Of a stretch of 49,270 nt of DNA, positions 1-8,555 are shown in pieces. The stretch covers positions 1 to 49,270 of the forward strand of contig JAJUGE010000012.1 in assembly GCA_029268305.1 (NCBI GenBank). Direction: 5' to 3'. The DNA is from Alphaproteobacteria bacterium. Its GTDB lineage: Bacteria > Pseudomonadota > Alphaproteobacteria > JAJUGE01. The number at the start of each line of letters is the position of its first letter. Position 1 is the first letter of the stretch. A model generated the notes under the pieces. That model saw only the letters and a list, made by a program, of their open reading frames with translations, did not search any database and was not told where the DNA came from. The position numbers and the translations under genes are program-made.

Positions 1-1128
1 GCTGGGCTCGATGGTGGACAGGTCCAGCTCCACGACGTCGGTGAAGCGCGGGTCGGGCGAGGAGTCGGTGCGGAACAGCCCCTGCTCCTTGCAGTAGCGC
101 TCGACGAGGTCCACCTCGGCCGGGCTGCGGCCGGTGCGGCGCAGGAAGGCGAGCGTCTCGTCGTCGATCGGGAAGAAGCCGCAGGTGGCGCCGTACTCCG
201 GCGCCATGTTGGCGATGGTCGCGCGGTCGGAGATGGTCAGATTGTCGAGCCCGGTGCCGTAGAACTCGACGAACTTGCCGACGACACCCTTCTTGCGAAG
301 CATTTCGACGACGCGAAGCACGAGGTCGGTCGCCGTCGTGCCTTCCTTCAGCTGGCCTGTCAGCTTGAACCCGATAACTTCCGGGATCAGCATGGAAACA
401 GGCTGCCCGAGCATCGCGGCCTCGGCCTCGATGCCGCCGACCCCCCAGCCGAGCACCGCGAGCGCGTTGACCATGGTCGTGTGGCTGTCCGTCCCGACGA
501 GGGTGTCGGGATAGGCGATCGTCTTGCCGTCTTCATCGGCGGTCCACACCGCCTGCGCCAGATACTCCAGGTTCACCTGGTGACAAATGCCCGTCCCCGG
601 CGGGACGACGCGGAAGTTGCGGAACGCGGCGGCCCCCCAGCGCAGGAACTCGTAACGCTCACGGTTGCGCTCGAACTCCCGCTGCACGTTCAGCTTGAAG
701 GCGTCGTCGCTGCCGAACGCATCGACCATGACGGAGTGGTCGATAACGAGGTCCACGGGGCTCAGGGGGTTGATCTTCTGCGGGTCTCCACCGAGGTTGA
801 CCATCGCCTCGCGCATGGCGGCAAGGTCCACGACCGCCGGAACGCCGGTGAAATCCTGCATGAGGACCCGCGCCGGACGATACGCGATCTCGGCGGAAGA
901 CCGCCTGTTGTCCAGCCAGGCACGGAACTGCTTCGCATCGTCGACAGTGACCGTGCGGCCGTCTTCGTAGCGGATGATGTTCTCGAGCAGGATCTTGAGG
1001 GAGAACGGCAGCCGGGAAATGTCGCCGATCTTCTCGGCCGCGGCATCGAGACTGAAATAATCGTAGCTCTTGCTCCCGACCTTCAGCGTCCGTCGCGTCT
1101 TGAGTGTGTCCTGGCCAGTCACCGACAC
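1..1128 (-). CDS. acnA: Aconitate hydratase A, 5' (N-terminal) part; runs off the left edge
   Basis: The visible 376 codons match the AcnA/IRP1 type of aconitase, which interconverts citrate and isocitrate in the TCA cycle using a 4Fe-4S cluster in the cytoplasm. Near-invariant blocks are readable: [11 protein letters not shown]-type sequence (here [19 protein letters not shown]), [35 protein letters not shown] and [17 protein letters not shown]. The cluster cysteines CxxC lie further downstream, outside the window. Start: GTG at 1128-1126, with AGGAGA six bases upstream; no ATG fits the family start. The full protein is normally about 890-900 residues, so over half is missing only because the window ends. 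It is transcribed away from ccmA across a 378-bp gap, an arrangement common in alphaproteobacteria. Confidence 0.97.
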   Translation of the reverse strand, partial: MSVTGQDTLKTRRTLKVGSKSYDYFSLDAAAEKIGDISRLPFSLKILLENIIRYEDGRTVTVDDAKQFRAWLDNRRSSAEIAYRPARVLMQDFTGVPAVVDLAAMREAMVNLGGDPQKINPLSPVDLVIDHSVMVDAFGSDDAFKLNVQREFERNRERYEFLRWGAAAFRNFRVVPPGTGICHQVNLEYLAQAVWTADEDGKTIAYPDTLVGTDSHTTMVNALAVLGWGVGGIEAEAAMLGQPVSMLIPEVIGFKLTGQLKEGTTATDLVLRVVEMLRKKGVVGKFVEFYGTGLDNLTISDRATIANMAPEYGATCGFFPIDDETLAFLRRTGRSPAEVDLVERYCKEQGLFRTDSSPDPRFTDVVELDLSTIEPS

Positions 1129-1506
1129 GGAAAATCTCCTTGATCAATGGGTTGGCCGGCTACGGCACGACAGCCGCCGCCGAGGGCCGAGCTCGGAAAA
1201 GAGGTTGGCCTCGATTACACCTTTTTCAACGATGCGCCAAGGCCGAGCGGCGGAACAGTTTCGCACAATCGCCCCCAGCTTGCCCAATTGCCGCCATGAT
1301 CGAGAGCCATCCTCTGCAACGTGAAGGTGGCGCCTACAGGGACGATACCGTCGAACCCCAGACCTATCTCCAGCCCTGCCCCTTCCACAGACGGCCGGTG
1401 TCCCCCCACACCGGCCGTCATCCTTTCCGACCATCGACAGCTGCGGCATGCGCCCGCGACACTGCCTGTGATAGGGTCCGCGCGTTCTTGAACGGGGAAA
1501 GGGGCC
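1129..1506. other. Divergent intergenic region between acnA and ccmA
   Basis: These 378 bases separate the two divergent start codons and should hold both promoters. No open frame here has a credible start, ribosome site or protein-like composition. The one striking structure is the perfect inverted repeat at 1390-1419, listed separately. A purine-rich ribosome site (GGGGAAAGGGG) directly precedes ccmA. I could not identify convincing -35/-10 pairs for either gene. Confidence 0.6.
1390..1419. repeat. Perfect 12-bp inverted repeat with six-base C loop upstream of ccmA
   Basis: GACGGCCGGTGT at 1390-1401 is followed by six C residues and then by its exact reverse complement at 1408-1419. In RNA from the plus strand this gives a very stable 12-bp, GC-rich stem with a C6 loop; from the minus strand, the same stem with a G6 loop. 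Neither strand has a T tract after it, so it is not a textbook intrinsic terminator. It ends 87 bases before the ccmA start and lies about 260 bases upstream of acnA. It could be an operator dyad, a leader stem that protects the ccm transcript, or a barrier between divergent transcripts. The structure is seen directly; its role is unknown. Confidence 0.85.
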
Positions 1507-2148
1507 ATGTTCGAAGGGCGGGACCTCGCGTGCGTGCGCGGCGGGCGCCTCGTGTTCGCGCATCTCGACTTTACCCTCGAACGAGGGGGAGCGCTCGTGG
1601 TCGCGGGCCCGAACGGCAGCGGCAAGTCCACGTTGTTGCGGCTGCTCGCCGGCTTGCTGCCGGCGCACAGCGGACAAGTACGGTTCGACGGCGCTACGGT
1701 CGAAGAGGATCCCGAGGCCTTTCATCGCAAGCTGCACTATGTCGGCCATCTGGACGCCGCCAAGCCGACGCTCACCGTGGCCGAGAACCTCGCCTTCTGG
1801 ATCGACCTGCGCGGCGGCAATATCTCTCGCCTGACCCCGGCTCTCGAAACGTTCGGAATCGCGGACCTGCGGAACCTGCCAACGCGCGTCCTCTCTGCGG
1901 GCCAGCGGCGCAGACTCGGGCTCGCCCGCCTGGTTGCCGTTCCGACCTCGATCTGGCTCCTGGACGAGCCGACCATTGCGCTGGACCGGGAATCGGTGGC
2001 GACGCTTCACGATGTAATCGGCACACATCTCGAAGGCGGCGGAATGGCTGTCGTTGCGACGAACGTGCCCATGGCGATCGAGGGAGCGGCACGGCTCGAG
2101 CTTTCGTCATGCGAACCGGCCGGCGCCGACGAGATCCTCTGGGCGTGA
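1507..2148 (+). CDS. ccmA: Heme exporter ATP-binding protein CcmA (ABC ATPase)
   Basis: Cytoplasmic ATPase of the CcmAB(C) complex, which releases holo-CcmE in System I cytochrome c maturation. At 213 residues it has the usual length. Walker A is GPNGSGKST at 34-42, the signature is LSAGQ at 129-133, and Walker B is IWLLDE at 149-154 followed by PTIALD. The switch-loop histidine expected after the beta strand VVAT (usually T-H) is Asn186 here, which is unusual for a working ABC ATPase. GGGGAAAGGGG just upstream supports the ATG. First gene of the ccm operon; its stop overlaps the ccmB start (GTGA). Cofactor synthesis by the whole operon leaves little doubt about function. Confidence 0.95.
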   Translation: MFEGRDLACVRGGRLVFAHLDFTLERGGALVVAGPNGSGKSTLLRLLAGLLPAHSGQVRFDGATVEEDPEAFHRKLHYVGHLDAAKPTLTVAENLAFWIDLRGGNISRLTPALETFGIADLRNLPTRVLSAGQRRRLGLARLVAVPTSIWLLDEPTIALDRESVATLHDVIGTHLEGGGMAVVATNVPMAIEGAARLELSSCEPAGADEILWA

Positions 2149-2810
2149 GGGCGTTCGGGACCGTTCTCGCGCGCGATCTTCGCCTTGCGCGCCGGCAAGG
2201 GGGCGACGCAGGCCTCGCGGTGCTCTTCTTCATTCTCGGCACGGTCCTCGTACCGCTGGGCATCGGACCGGAAGGCGCTCTGTTGTCGCGGATCGGTGCG
2301 GGGCTCCTCTGGGTGATGGCGCTGCTGGCGGCGCTCCTCTCGCTCGACCGGCTCTTTCAGTCGGACTGGGAGGACGGGAGTCTCGACCTGATCGTGCTCT
2401 CGCCGCTGCCGCTCTCGATGACCGTCCTCGCGAAGGTGACAGCCCATTGGCTGGTGACGGGCCTGCCGATGACGCTCGTGTCGCCAGTGCTTGCGGTCCT
2501 GTTGAACATCCCCCCCGATCAAATCGGCCTCGTGGCGCTTACGCTTCTTCTCGGCACGCCCACGCTCAGCCTGATCGGATCGGTCGGGGCTGCCTTGACG
2601 GTCGGTGCGCGTCGGGGCGGGGTTCTTTTGACATTGCTCATCCTCCCGCTCTACATACCGGTGCTGATATTCGGCGCAGGGAGCGTCGACGCCGCCGTTG
2701 CTGGGCCCGGGGCAAAGTCCCATCTGCTGATGATGACGGCGATGCTGCTGGCGGCGCTGCCCCTGTGTCCGTGGGCGGCTGCTGCGGCACTCCGCCATGC
2801 GCTGGACTGA
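2145..2810 (+). CDS. ccmB: Heme exporter membrane protein CcmB
   Basis: Integral membrane subunit that pairs with CcmA. The 221-residue product starts VRAFGTVLARDLRLARR, the usual short basic cytoplasmic N-terminus, and then has about six hydrophobic helices, including FFILGTVLVPLGIG and LLTLLILPLYIPVLIFG. The phrase LPLYIPVLIFG is characteristic of CcmB. Start: GTG at 2145, overlapping the ccmA stop by four bases and giving the family length. An in-frame ATG at 2109 would add 12 basic residues from inside ccmA and is less likely. The frame stays open far upstream, but that part is antisense-like, low-information sequence and not part of the protein. Confidence 0.94.
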   Translation: MRAFGTVLARDLRLARRQGGDAGLAVLFFILGTVLVPLGIGPEGALLSRIGAGLLWVMALLAALLSLDRLFQSDWEDGSLDLIVLSPLPLSMTVLAKVTAHWLVTGLPMTLVSPVLAVLLNIPPDQIGLVALTLLLGTPTLSLIGSVGAALTVGARRGGVLLTLLILPLYIPVLIFGAGSVDAAVAGPGAKSHLLMMTAMLLAALPLCPWAAAAALRHALD

Positions 2811-2828
2811 GGGCCGGACGACCTCGAC

Positions 2829-3566
2829 ATGCACCGCTTCGCCAATCCCAGCCGCTTTCTTCGGCTTTCGGCCGCGATTCTGCCGTGGTCGACTGCCGCC
2901 TGCGTGTGCCTGCTGGTGGTCGGGCTGTATTTCGCCCTTGTCGCCTCGCCGCCGGATTATCAGCAGTCGGAGACGGTCAGGATCATGTACGTGCACGTGC
3001 CGGCCGCATGGATGGCGATGGGCACATACGCGTTCCTCGCCCTCGCCAGTGCGACGGGCCTGATCTGGAAGCACCCGCTCGCGGACCTGACAGCCAAGGC
3101 GGCGGCTCCGATCGGCGCGTCCTTTACGTTCATCGCATTGGCGACCGGCGCATTGTGGGGTCAGCCGACATGGGGCACGTGGTGGGTCTGGGACGCTCGG
3201 CTGACGTCGGTTCTGATCCTCCTCTTTCTCTATCTCGGCTACATGGCACTCTGGAACGCCTTCGACGACGAGACGCGCGCCGCGCGCGCCGCCGCTATTC
3301 TGGCACTCGTCGGGATCGTCAACCTGCCGATCATCAAGTTTTCCGTCGAGTGGTGGAACACGCTGCACCAGCCGGCGAGCGTGCTGCGCATCGGCGGGCC
3401 GACCATCGACCCCTCGATGCTGCTTCCGCTCCTGCTGATGGCCGGCGCCTTCCTGTTCTATTTCGTGACGATCCTGCTTCTGCGCATCCGGCTCGAGCTC
3501 GCCGGGCGGAAGCTGCGCACGGTCCAGTTCAACCGGGCGCGCGCATCGCTGCGAGGCACGACGTGA
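2829..3566 (+). CDS. ccmC: Heme handling protein CcmC
   Basis: Six-helix inner-membrane member of the heme handling family that binds heme and delivers it to CcmE. The tryptophan-rich WWD signature WGTWWVWDARLTS spans about residues 115-127. The two conserved periplasmic histidines that ligate heme appear as H56 (YVHVPAAW) and H180 (TLHQPAS). The length of 245 fits the family. The gene begins 18 bases after ccmB and belongs to the same operon. The C-terminal tail after the last helix is short and basic. Family and role are clear. Confidence 0.96.
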   Translation: MHRFANPSRFLRLSAAILPWSTAACVCLLVVGLYFALVASPPDYQQSETVRIMYVHVPAAWMAMGTYAFLALASATGLIWKHPLADLTAKAAAPIGASFTFIALATGALWGQPTWGTWWVWDARLTSVLILLFLYLGYMALWNAFDDETRAARAAAILALVGIVNLPIIKFSVEWWNTLHQPASVLRIGGPTIDPSMLLPLLLMAGAFLFYFVTILLLRIRLELAGRKLRTVQFNRARASLRGTT

Positions 3567-3612
3567 TCGAGCGGACGCAGTGCGCCACCATGACGCACCG
3601 GGGCAGGCGGTG

Positions 3613-3813
3613 ATGGACGCGCTGAACCACTATCTGGCAATGGGTGGATACTGGCAGTTCGTCTGGCCGGCCTATGCCATCGCGGTCGTCGTCCTCGTGG
3701 CGCTCCTCGTCGGGACGCTGCGGGCGGTCCGGGCGAACGAGGCGGCGGTTGCCGCACTGGATCGGGAGAGGCCCCGGCGCCGCCGCAGCGCCCGGGACGG
3801 AGAGCTGCAATGA
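3613..3813 (+). CDS. ccmD: Heme exporter protein CcmD
   Basis: Small single-pass protein that helps release holo-CcmE from CcmABC. From the ATG at 3613 it is 66 residues, beginning [24 protein letters not shown]. The MGGYxxFVWPAYA phrase followed by one hydrophobic helix and a basic tail (RPRRRRSAR) is typical of CcmD. A GTG at 3580 would add 11 residues of poor character; the ATG has a G-rich ribosome site (GGGGCAGGCGG) and gives a normal length. Its stop overlaps the ccmE start (ATGA). Confidence 0.9.
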   Translation: MDALNHYLAMGGYWQFVWPAYAIAVVVLVALLVGTLRAVRANEAAVAALDRERPRRRRSARDGELQ

Positions 3814-4256
3814 CGCGCAAGCGACGCCGTCTCTACATGGTTGCCGCCGGCGTCACCATGCTCGGGATCGCGGCCGCCCTGGTCCTCAATGCATTCCAGG
3901 ACAACCTGGTCTTCTTCTTCAGCCCCAGTGAACTGGCTGCGCGCGAGATCACCGCGGGGCAGAGGATCCGCGTCGGCGGCCTCGTCGAAGAGGGCAGCAT
4001 CGAGCGGCAAGCGGACAGCCACACCGTCCGCTTCACGGTGACCGACACCGCCCGCTCGGTCAGAGTCGTTTATTCCGGCATGCTCCCCGACCTCTTCCGC
4101 GAAGGACAGGGCGTGGTCGTGCAGGGAAGCCTAGGCCCCGACGGCGTCTTCTCGGCCGAGGAGGTCCTCGCGAAGCACGACGAGAACTACATGCCTCCGG
4201 AGGTCGCCGACGCACTGCAGAAGGCCGGCCATTGGCAGAAGGGTGGGGGCACTTGA
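3810..4256 (+). CDS. ccmE: Periplasmic heme chaperone CcmE
   Basis: Membrane-anchored OB-fold chaperone that carries heme covalently to the CcmF/H ligation complex. The 148-residue product has an N-terminal anchor (about residues 9-29), a beta-rich domain, and the hallmark H-D-E-N-Y-M-P motif: His123 is the covalent heme attachment residue and Tyr127 the axial ligand. The signature SPSELA (38-43) and VGGLVEEGS are also family features. It overlaps ccmD by four bases, and ccmF overlaps its stop (TTGA). This is the histidine (HxxxY) form, not the archaeal/Desulfovibrio cysteine form. Confidence 0.97.
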   Translation: MTRKRRRLYMVAAGVTMLGIAAALVLNAFQDNLVFFFSPSELAAREITAGQRIRVGGLVEEGSIERQADSHTVRFTVTDTARSVRVVYSGMLPDLFREGQGVVVQGSLGPDGVFSAEEVLAKHDENYMPPEVADALQKAGHWQKGGGT

Positions 4257-6244
4257 TCGTCGAGGCAGGGCACTTCGCGCTCGTTCTCGCGCTGGTGCTG
4301 GCACTCGCCCAAGGCACGTTCCCCCTCATCGGGGCGGCCACGGGGCGAAGCGACTTCATGGCGGTCGGCCGGCATGCCGCGCTCGGGCAGTTCACCCTCA
4401 TAGCGATCTCGTTCGCGGCGCTGACCTATGCCTATGTAACGTCGGATTTCTCCGTCGCGAACGTGGTGCAGAACTCGCACACGGCGAAGCCCCTGCTCTA
4501 CAAGATCACGGGTGTGTGGGCGAACCATGAGGGCTCGATGCTCCTCTGGATCCTCATCCTCGGCGCGTTCGGGGCGATGGTCGCCTTCTTCGGCGCCAAC
4601 CTTCCGGCGTCGCTGCGGGCGCGTGTGCTGGCGGTTCAGGGCCTGATCGGCTTCGGCTTCATCCTCTTCATCCTGTTCACGTCGAACCCGTTCGACCGCA
4701 TATGGCCGCCTCCCCCTGATGGCCGGGGGCTCAATCCGCTGCTTCAGGATCCCGGGCTCGCGTTCCATCCTCCGTTCCTCTACTTCGGCTATGTCGGCTT
4801 CTCGGTAGCGTTCGCGTTTGCCGTGGCAGCGCTGATCGAAGGGCGCGTCGACCCCGCCTGGGCGCGTTGGGTGCGCCCCTGGACGCTGGCCGCGTGGTGC
4901 AGCCTCACGCTCGGCATCGCGCTCGGCAGCTGGTGGGCCTATTACGAGCTCGGCTGGGGCGGCTTCTGGTTCTGGGATCCGGTCGAGAACGCCTCGTTCC
5001 TGCCCTGGCTGTCCGGTACGGCGCTCCTGCACTCCGCCATCGTCGTGGAGAAGCGCGACGCGCTGAAGAGCTGGACGGTTCTGCTCGCGGTCCTGACCTT
5101 CTCGCTCAGCCTGATGGGGACATTCCTTGTCCGATCCGGCGTGCTGACGTCGGTGCACGCCTTTGCGACCGACCCGGCGCGCGGCGTATTCATCCTCGCA
5201 CTGCTGGTGATCGCGAGCGGCGGCTCGCTGCTGCTGTACGCGGTACGCGCCCCTTCGATGCAAGGGGGCGGGCTCTTCGCTCCGATCTCCCGTGAAGGTA
5301 GCCTGGTCCTCAACAACCTGCTGCTCGCGACCGCCACCGCCACGGTGTTTCTCGGCACGCTCTACCCGCTGTTTCTCGACGTGCTGGACGCCGGCAAGGT
5401 CTCGGTCGGGCCGCCTTTCTTCAACATGACGTTCGTGCCGTTGATGGTTCCGGTGATCGTGGCCATGGGCATCGGGCCGATGCTGGCGTGGAAGCGAGGC
5501 GACCTGCCCGGTGTGCTCTCGCGCCTCTGGCTCGCCCTCGCCCTCGCCGCGGCGATCGGGATCGGCACTCTCATCGCCATGGGCGTCCAGTCGGTGCTCG
5601 CAGCCTTGGCGATGGCGCTGGCCGGCTGGCTGATGGCGAGCGTGTTGGTCGAGTGGGCCGAGCGGGTGAAGCTGTTCCGGGCGCCGCTGCAGGAGTCGTG
5701 GCGGCGGGCGCGGCACATCCCGCGATCGTCTTACGGCATGTCGGTGGCACACGCCGGGCTCGCCGTGATCGTCGCCGGAATCACGGCCTCGAGCGCATGG
5801 CAAACCGAAGTGATCCGGCAGATGAGAGCCGGCGACACGGTGGAGGTTGCCGGCTATTCGATGCAGTTCGAAGGCGTGCGCGAACAGCGCGGGCCCAACT
5901 ACATCTCGCGGCAGGGCGAATTCCTGGTGACGCGCAACGGGTCCGTCGTCACCACGCTCACGCCCGAGCGCCGTGCCTACCCGATCGAGGGCGATACCAC
6001 CACCGAAGCGGCCATCCACACGACGTGGCTCGCGGATCTCTACGCGGTGATCGGGGATGGAAACGCCGAAGCCGGCTGGTCCGTACGCCTCTACCATAAC
6101 CCGCTGGTGCCGTGGATCTGGGTAGGAGCGGTGATCATGGTGCTCGGCGGTCTGGTCTCGCTCAGCGACAGGCGGCACCGGGTCGGCGTGCCCGAGCGTC
6201 GGCGGGCGCGACCGGGGCCGGCCATGCCCGCCCCTGCCGAATAG
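4253..6244 (+). CDS. ccmF: Cytochrome c heme lyase subunit CcmF
   Basis: Large polytopic subunit of the CcmFH(I) ligase that reduces heme and attaches it to apocytochrome c. The WWD-type signature [20 protein letters not shown] is present near residue 230, and many hydrophobic helices surround it. [18 protein letters not shown] and [13 protein letters not shown]-type segments are also family-typical. I choose TTG at 4253, overlapping the ccmE stop, because it yields the usual beginning [18 protein letters not shown] and 663 residues. Another TTG at 4232 would add seven residues read inside ccmE. The C-terminus has the expected last helix and a basic tail. Confidence 0.95.
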   Translation: MIVEAGHFALVLALVLALAQGTFPLIGAATGRSDFMAVGRHAALGQFTLIAISFAALTYAYVTSDFSVANVVQNSHTAKPLLYKITGVWANHEGSMLLWILILGAFGAMVAFFGANLPASLRARVLAVQGLIGFGFILFILFTSNPFDRIWPPPPDGRGLNPLLQDPGLAFHPPFLYFGYVGFSVAFAFAVAALIEGRVDPAWARWVRPWTLAAWCSLTLGIALGSWWAYYELGWGGFWFWDPVENASFLPWLSGTALLHSAIVVEKRDALKSWTVLLAVLTFSLSLMGTFLVRSGVLTSVHAFATDPARGVFILALLVIASGGSLLLYAVRAPSMQGGGLFAPISREGSLVLNNLLLATATATVFLGTLYPLFLDVLDAGKVSVGPPFFNMTFVPLMVPVIVAMGIGPMLAWKRGDLPGVLSRLWLALALAAAIGIGTLIAMGVQSVLAALAMALAGWLMASVLVEWAERVKLFRAPLQESWRRARHIPRSSYGMSVAHAGLAVIVAGITASSAWQTEVIRQMRAGDTVEVAGYSMQFEGVREQRGPNYISRQGEFLVTRNGSVVTTLTPERRAYPIEGDTTTEAAIHTTWLADLYAVIGDGNAEAGWSVRLYHNPLVPWIWVGAVIMVLGGLVSLSDRRHRVGVPERRRARPGPAMPAPAE

Positions 6245-6256
6245 AGGAACGGGTCC

Positions 6257-6805
6257 GTGGTGCGCCGCCTCGCCTATCTTCTGCCGTTCCTGCTTCTGGT
6301 GATCGTCGCCGGCTATTTCCTATTCGGTCTCGAGCGAGACCCGGGCGAGTTGCCCTCGGCGCTGCTGGGAAAACCAGTTCCCGCCTTCGACCTGCCGGCC
6401 CTCACCGGTGCGACGGCATCCGAAGACGGCATGAACACGGACGACCTGACGAGCGGACGTGACGTCAAGCTCGTGAATTTCTTCGCCTCCTGGTGCGTCC
6501 CGTGCCGTGCAGAACACCCGCTGATCACCCGTCTTGCGGGGATGGACGGGGTGCGGATGTTCGGCATCAACTACAAGGACGCGCCCGAGGATGCGACCGG
6601 ATGGCTGCAGCGCCTCGGCGACCCGTATGAGCGGATCGGTGCGGATCGGACCGGCCGCGCCGGGATCGAGTGGGGCATCTACGGCGTGCCGGAAACATTC
6701 GTCGTCGATGCGGACGGGATCGTGCGGATGCGCCACGCCGGACCGCTCACGCCTGAAATTGTCGAGCGAGAGTTGCTGCCGCTCATCGAGGAGTTGCAAC
6801 GATGA
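6257..6805 (+). CDS. ccmG: Thiol:disulfide interchange protein CcmG (DsbE)
   Basis: Membrane-tethered periplasmic thioredoxin-like reductant that keeps the apocytochrome CxxCH cysteines reduced. It has an N-terminal anchor at about residues 5-23, the redox site W-C80-V-P-C83, and the cis-proline loop YGVPETF. DTS-type inserts and the GINYKD segment match the DsbE family. 182 residues is the normal size. Start: GTG at 6257 (followed by a second GTG), with GAGGAAC seven bases upstream. It lies 12 bases after ccmF and overlaps ccmH by four bases (ATGA). Confidence 0.95.
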   Translation: MVRRLAYLLPFLLLVIVAGYFLFGLERDPGELPSALLGKPVPAFDLPALTGATASEDGMNTDDLTSGRDVKLVNFFASWCVPCRAEHPLITRLAGMDGVRMFGINYKDAPEDATGWLQRLGDPYERIGADRTGRAGIEWGIYGVPETFVVDADGIVRMRHAGPLTPEIVERELLPLIEELQR

Positions 6806-7284
6806 AGCGGTTTTGGGCAGCGATCCTGGTCGCATGCAGCCTGCTGGCGTCGCAGTCGTCGCTCGCGATCCGGCCGGACGAGGTCCTTGCCGATCCGGTG
6901 CTGGAGGAACGGGCGCGCGAGATCGGAAAGCAGCTTCGCTGCCTGGTCTGCCAGAACCAGTCGATCGACGATTCCGACGCTGACCTGGCTCGCGATCTCC
7001 GGATACTCGTGCGGGAACGCCTGCAGCAGGGCGACACGGACGACGAGGTCCTCGCCTACATGAAGGCGCGGTACGGCGACTTCGTCCTGCTGAAGCCGCC
7101 GATGGGGCCGGTGACCTATCTTCTGTGGTTCGGCCCGGCCCTCCTGGGAGTGGCCGGCATCGTCGCCGTCGTGTTCTTTTTCCGTCGCAACCGCGAGCGC
7201 CCGGACGAGCCGACGCTCACCGACGCCGAGCGGCGGCGGATTGCGGAGGTGATCGGCGATCGGCCGGAAGCCGGGGGCACCTAA
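6802..7284 (+). CDS. ccmH: Cytochrome c maturation protein CcmH (CcmL-type, LRCxxC)
   Basis: Periplasmic thiol oxidoreductase of the heme ligase complex. The sequence has a signal peptide (about residues 1-22), the family motif L-R-C47-L-V-C50-Q-N-Q-S, a three-helix bundle with the phrase MKARYGDFVLLKPP, and one transmembrane helix (about 103-126) followed by a short charged tail. At 160 residues it is the single-domain form; the TPR part is the separate ccmI gene. It overlaps ccmG by four bases and ccmI by one base (TAATG). Confidence 0.96.
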   Translation: MKRFWAAILVACSLLASQSSLAIRPDEVLADPVLEERAREIGKQLRCLVCQNQSIDDSDADLARDLRILVRERLQQGDTDDEVLAYMKARYGDFVLLKPPMGPVTYLLWFGPALLGVAGIVAVVFFFRRNRERPDEPTLTDAERRRIAEVIGDRPEAGGT

Positions 7285-8528
7285 TGTCCGCCGCCACCCT
7301 AGCCGTAATGGCGCTTCTCGCGCTGATTGCAGCAGCTGCGATCCTGCTGCCCCTCCGGCGCGGCCCGCGCGAAGAGGCGAGCCGGCGCGATCACGACCTG
7401 TCCGTCTACCGCGATCAGCTCGACGAAGTGGAGCGTGAGCTCGCGTCGGGTCGTATCGGTGCAGAGCAGGCCGCCGCGGCGCGTGCGGAGATCGAGCGCC
7501 GTATCCTCCGCATCGTCGACGCTTCCGAGGCAGACGAGACGTCTGCGGCCGAGCGGCCGCTTCCCCGGATTGCGGCCTGGGCGCTCGCGATCGCGGTTCC
7601 TCTGACAGCGACCGTCGTCTATCTGGAGATCGGCGCTCCGGGCATGCCGGACGTCCCTCACGCGTCGCGCGCCGTGGCGAATCCCACGGCCGTCGCCGAG
7701 AGGCAGGAATTCGAGCGCCTGACCAATCGCCTGGCGGAAAGGCTGCAGCAAGGAGAAGGCGATCTCACCGGGTGGATCATGCTGGCACGCTCGCTCCGCA
7801 CGCTCGGCCGCACCGAGGAAAGCGCCGACGCCTACGGCAGAGCTGTCGAGGTGGCTGGCGGGCTGGATCATGCGCCCCCCGCGCTCCTCGAGGATTTCGG
7901 AGAGGCGCAGTTCGCGGCTTCGGGCGGCCAGGTGACGCCGGAGGCCAGGCAGACGTTTGAAGCGGCCCGGAATCGGGAGCCGCGGGCGTTCAAGGCGCGC
8001 CATTACCTCGCCGTGGCGCACCTGCAGTCGGGCCAGCCCGAACGGGCGATCGCGATCTGGCGCGGCATGGAGCGCGATTCTCCTCCCGAAGCTCCATGGC
8101 TGGCGGAGTTGCGTCACCGGATCGACGCGCTCGCGGCAGAGATCGGCGTCGATGCGCAGACGATCGAGCCGGAGGGTGCACCCGGCTCCTCACCCATCGC
8201 GCAAGCGCCCGACCAATCCGCCGCGCCCCCGGATCCGACCGCGGCAGAGATGGGGGCCGCCGCCTGGATATCGGCCGAAGAACGGGCGGCATTCGTCGAG
8301 GGTATGGTCGAGCGGCTCGCGAACCGCCTCAGGGAAGCCCCCGAAGACGCCGAGGGTTGGGCGCGGCTCGCCCGCGCCTACACGGTCCTCGGAGAGGTCG
8401 ACAAGGCCGCAGAGGCGCGGGACCGGGCGATGACGCAGTTCCGACAGAAGCTCGACTCGCTTCCCCCCGACTCGCCGGAGCGGCCCGGCATCGAAGCCCG
8501 GCTCTCGGAGTTGGAAGCCCAGGGCTGA
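7284..8528 (+). CDS. ccmI: Cytochrome c-type biogenesis protein CcmI (TPR chaperone)
   Basis: Apocytochrome c chaperone of the ligase complex. From the ATG at 7284, which overlaps the ccmH stop, the product is 414 residues. It has a first membrane helix at about 4-24, a cytoplasmic leucine-zipper-like loop (EASRRDHDLSVYRDQLDEVERELASGR region, the typical CcmI N-terminal motif), a second helix around 95-115, and a periplasmic part with TPR-like repeats (WIMLARSLRTLGR, ARLARAYTVLGEVDKA). A proline/alanine-rich linker separates two TPR groups. It is the last gene of the operon; the convergent PhoX-like gene ends 27 bases away. Confidence 0.93.
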   Translation: MSAATLAVMALLALIAAAAILLPLRRGPREEASRRDHDLSVYRDQLDEVERELASGRIGAEQAAAARAEIERRILRIVDASEADETSAAERPLPRIAAWALAIAVPLTATVVYLEIGAPGMPDVPHASRAVANPTAVAERQEFERLTNRLAERLQQGEGDLTGWIMLARSLRTLGRTEESADAYGRAVEVAGGLDHAPPALLEDFGEAQFAASGGQVTPEARQTFEAARNREPRAFKARHYLAVAHLQSGQPERAIAIWRGMERDSPPEAPWLAELRHRIDALAAEIGVDAQTIEPEGAPGSSPIAQAPDQSAAPPDPTAAEMGAAAWISAEERAAFVEGMVERLANRLREAPEDAEGWARLARAYTVLGEVDKAAEARDRAMTQFRQKLDSLPPDSPERPGIEARLSELEAQG

Positions 8529-8555
8529 CCTGATCTTCAGCCTCGCGAGACGGGA

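Noticed and set aside
481-1143. 220-codon plus-strand open frame across acnA
   Set aside because: It is antisense to a clear aconitase coding frame; high GC keeps the opposite strand open. Its product has no domain-like sequence.
1104-2142. Long N-terminal extension in the ccmB frame
   Set aside because: The frame is open from 1104, but the part before 2145 overlaps ccmA in another frame, is rich in Arg/Pro/Ala without pattern, and ccmB begins with its family start at 2145.
4187-6178. 663-codon minus-strand frame opposite ccmF
   Set aside because: The composition is histidine/arginine/glutamate-rich noise mirrored from ccmF codon bias; no start context.
8523-8542. Six-base-pair hairpin at the end of ccmI as a terminator
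   Set aside because: GGCTGA/TCAGCC can pair, but the arm overlaps the stop codon, the stem is short and no T tract follows.
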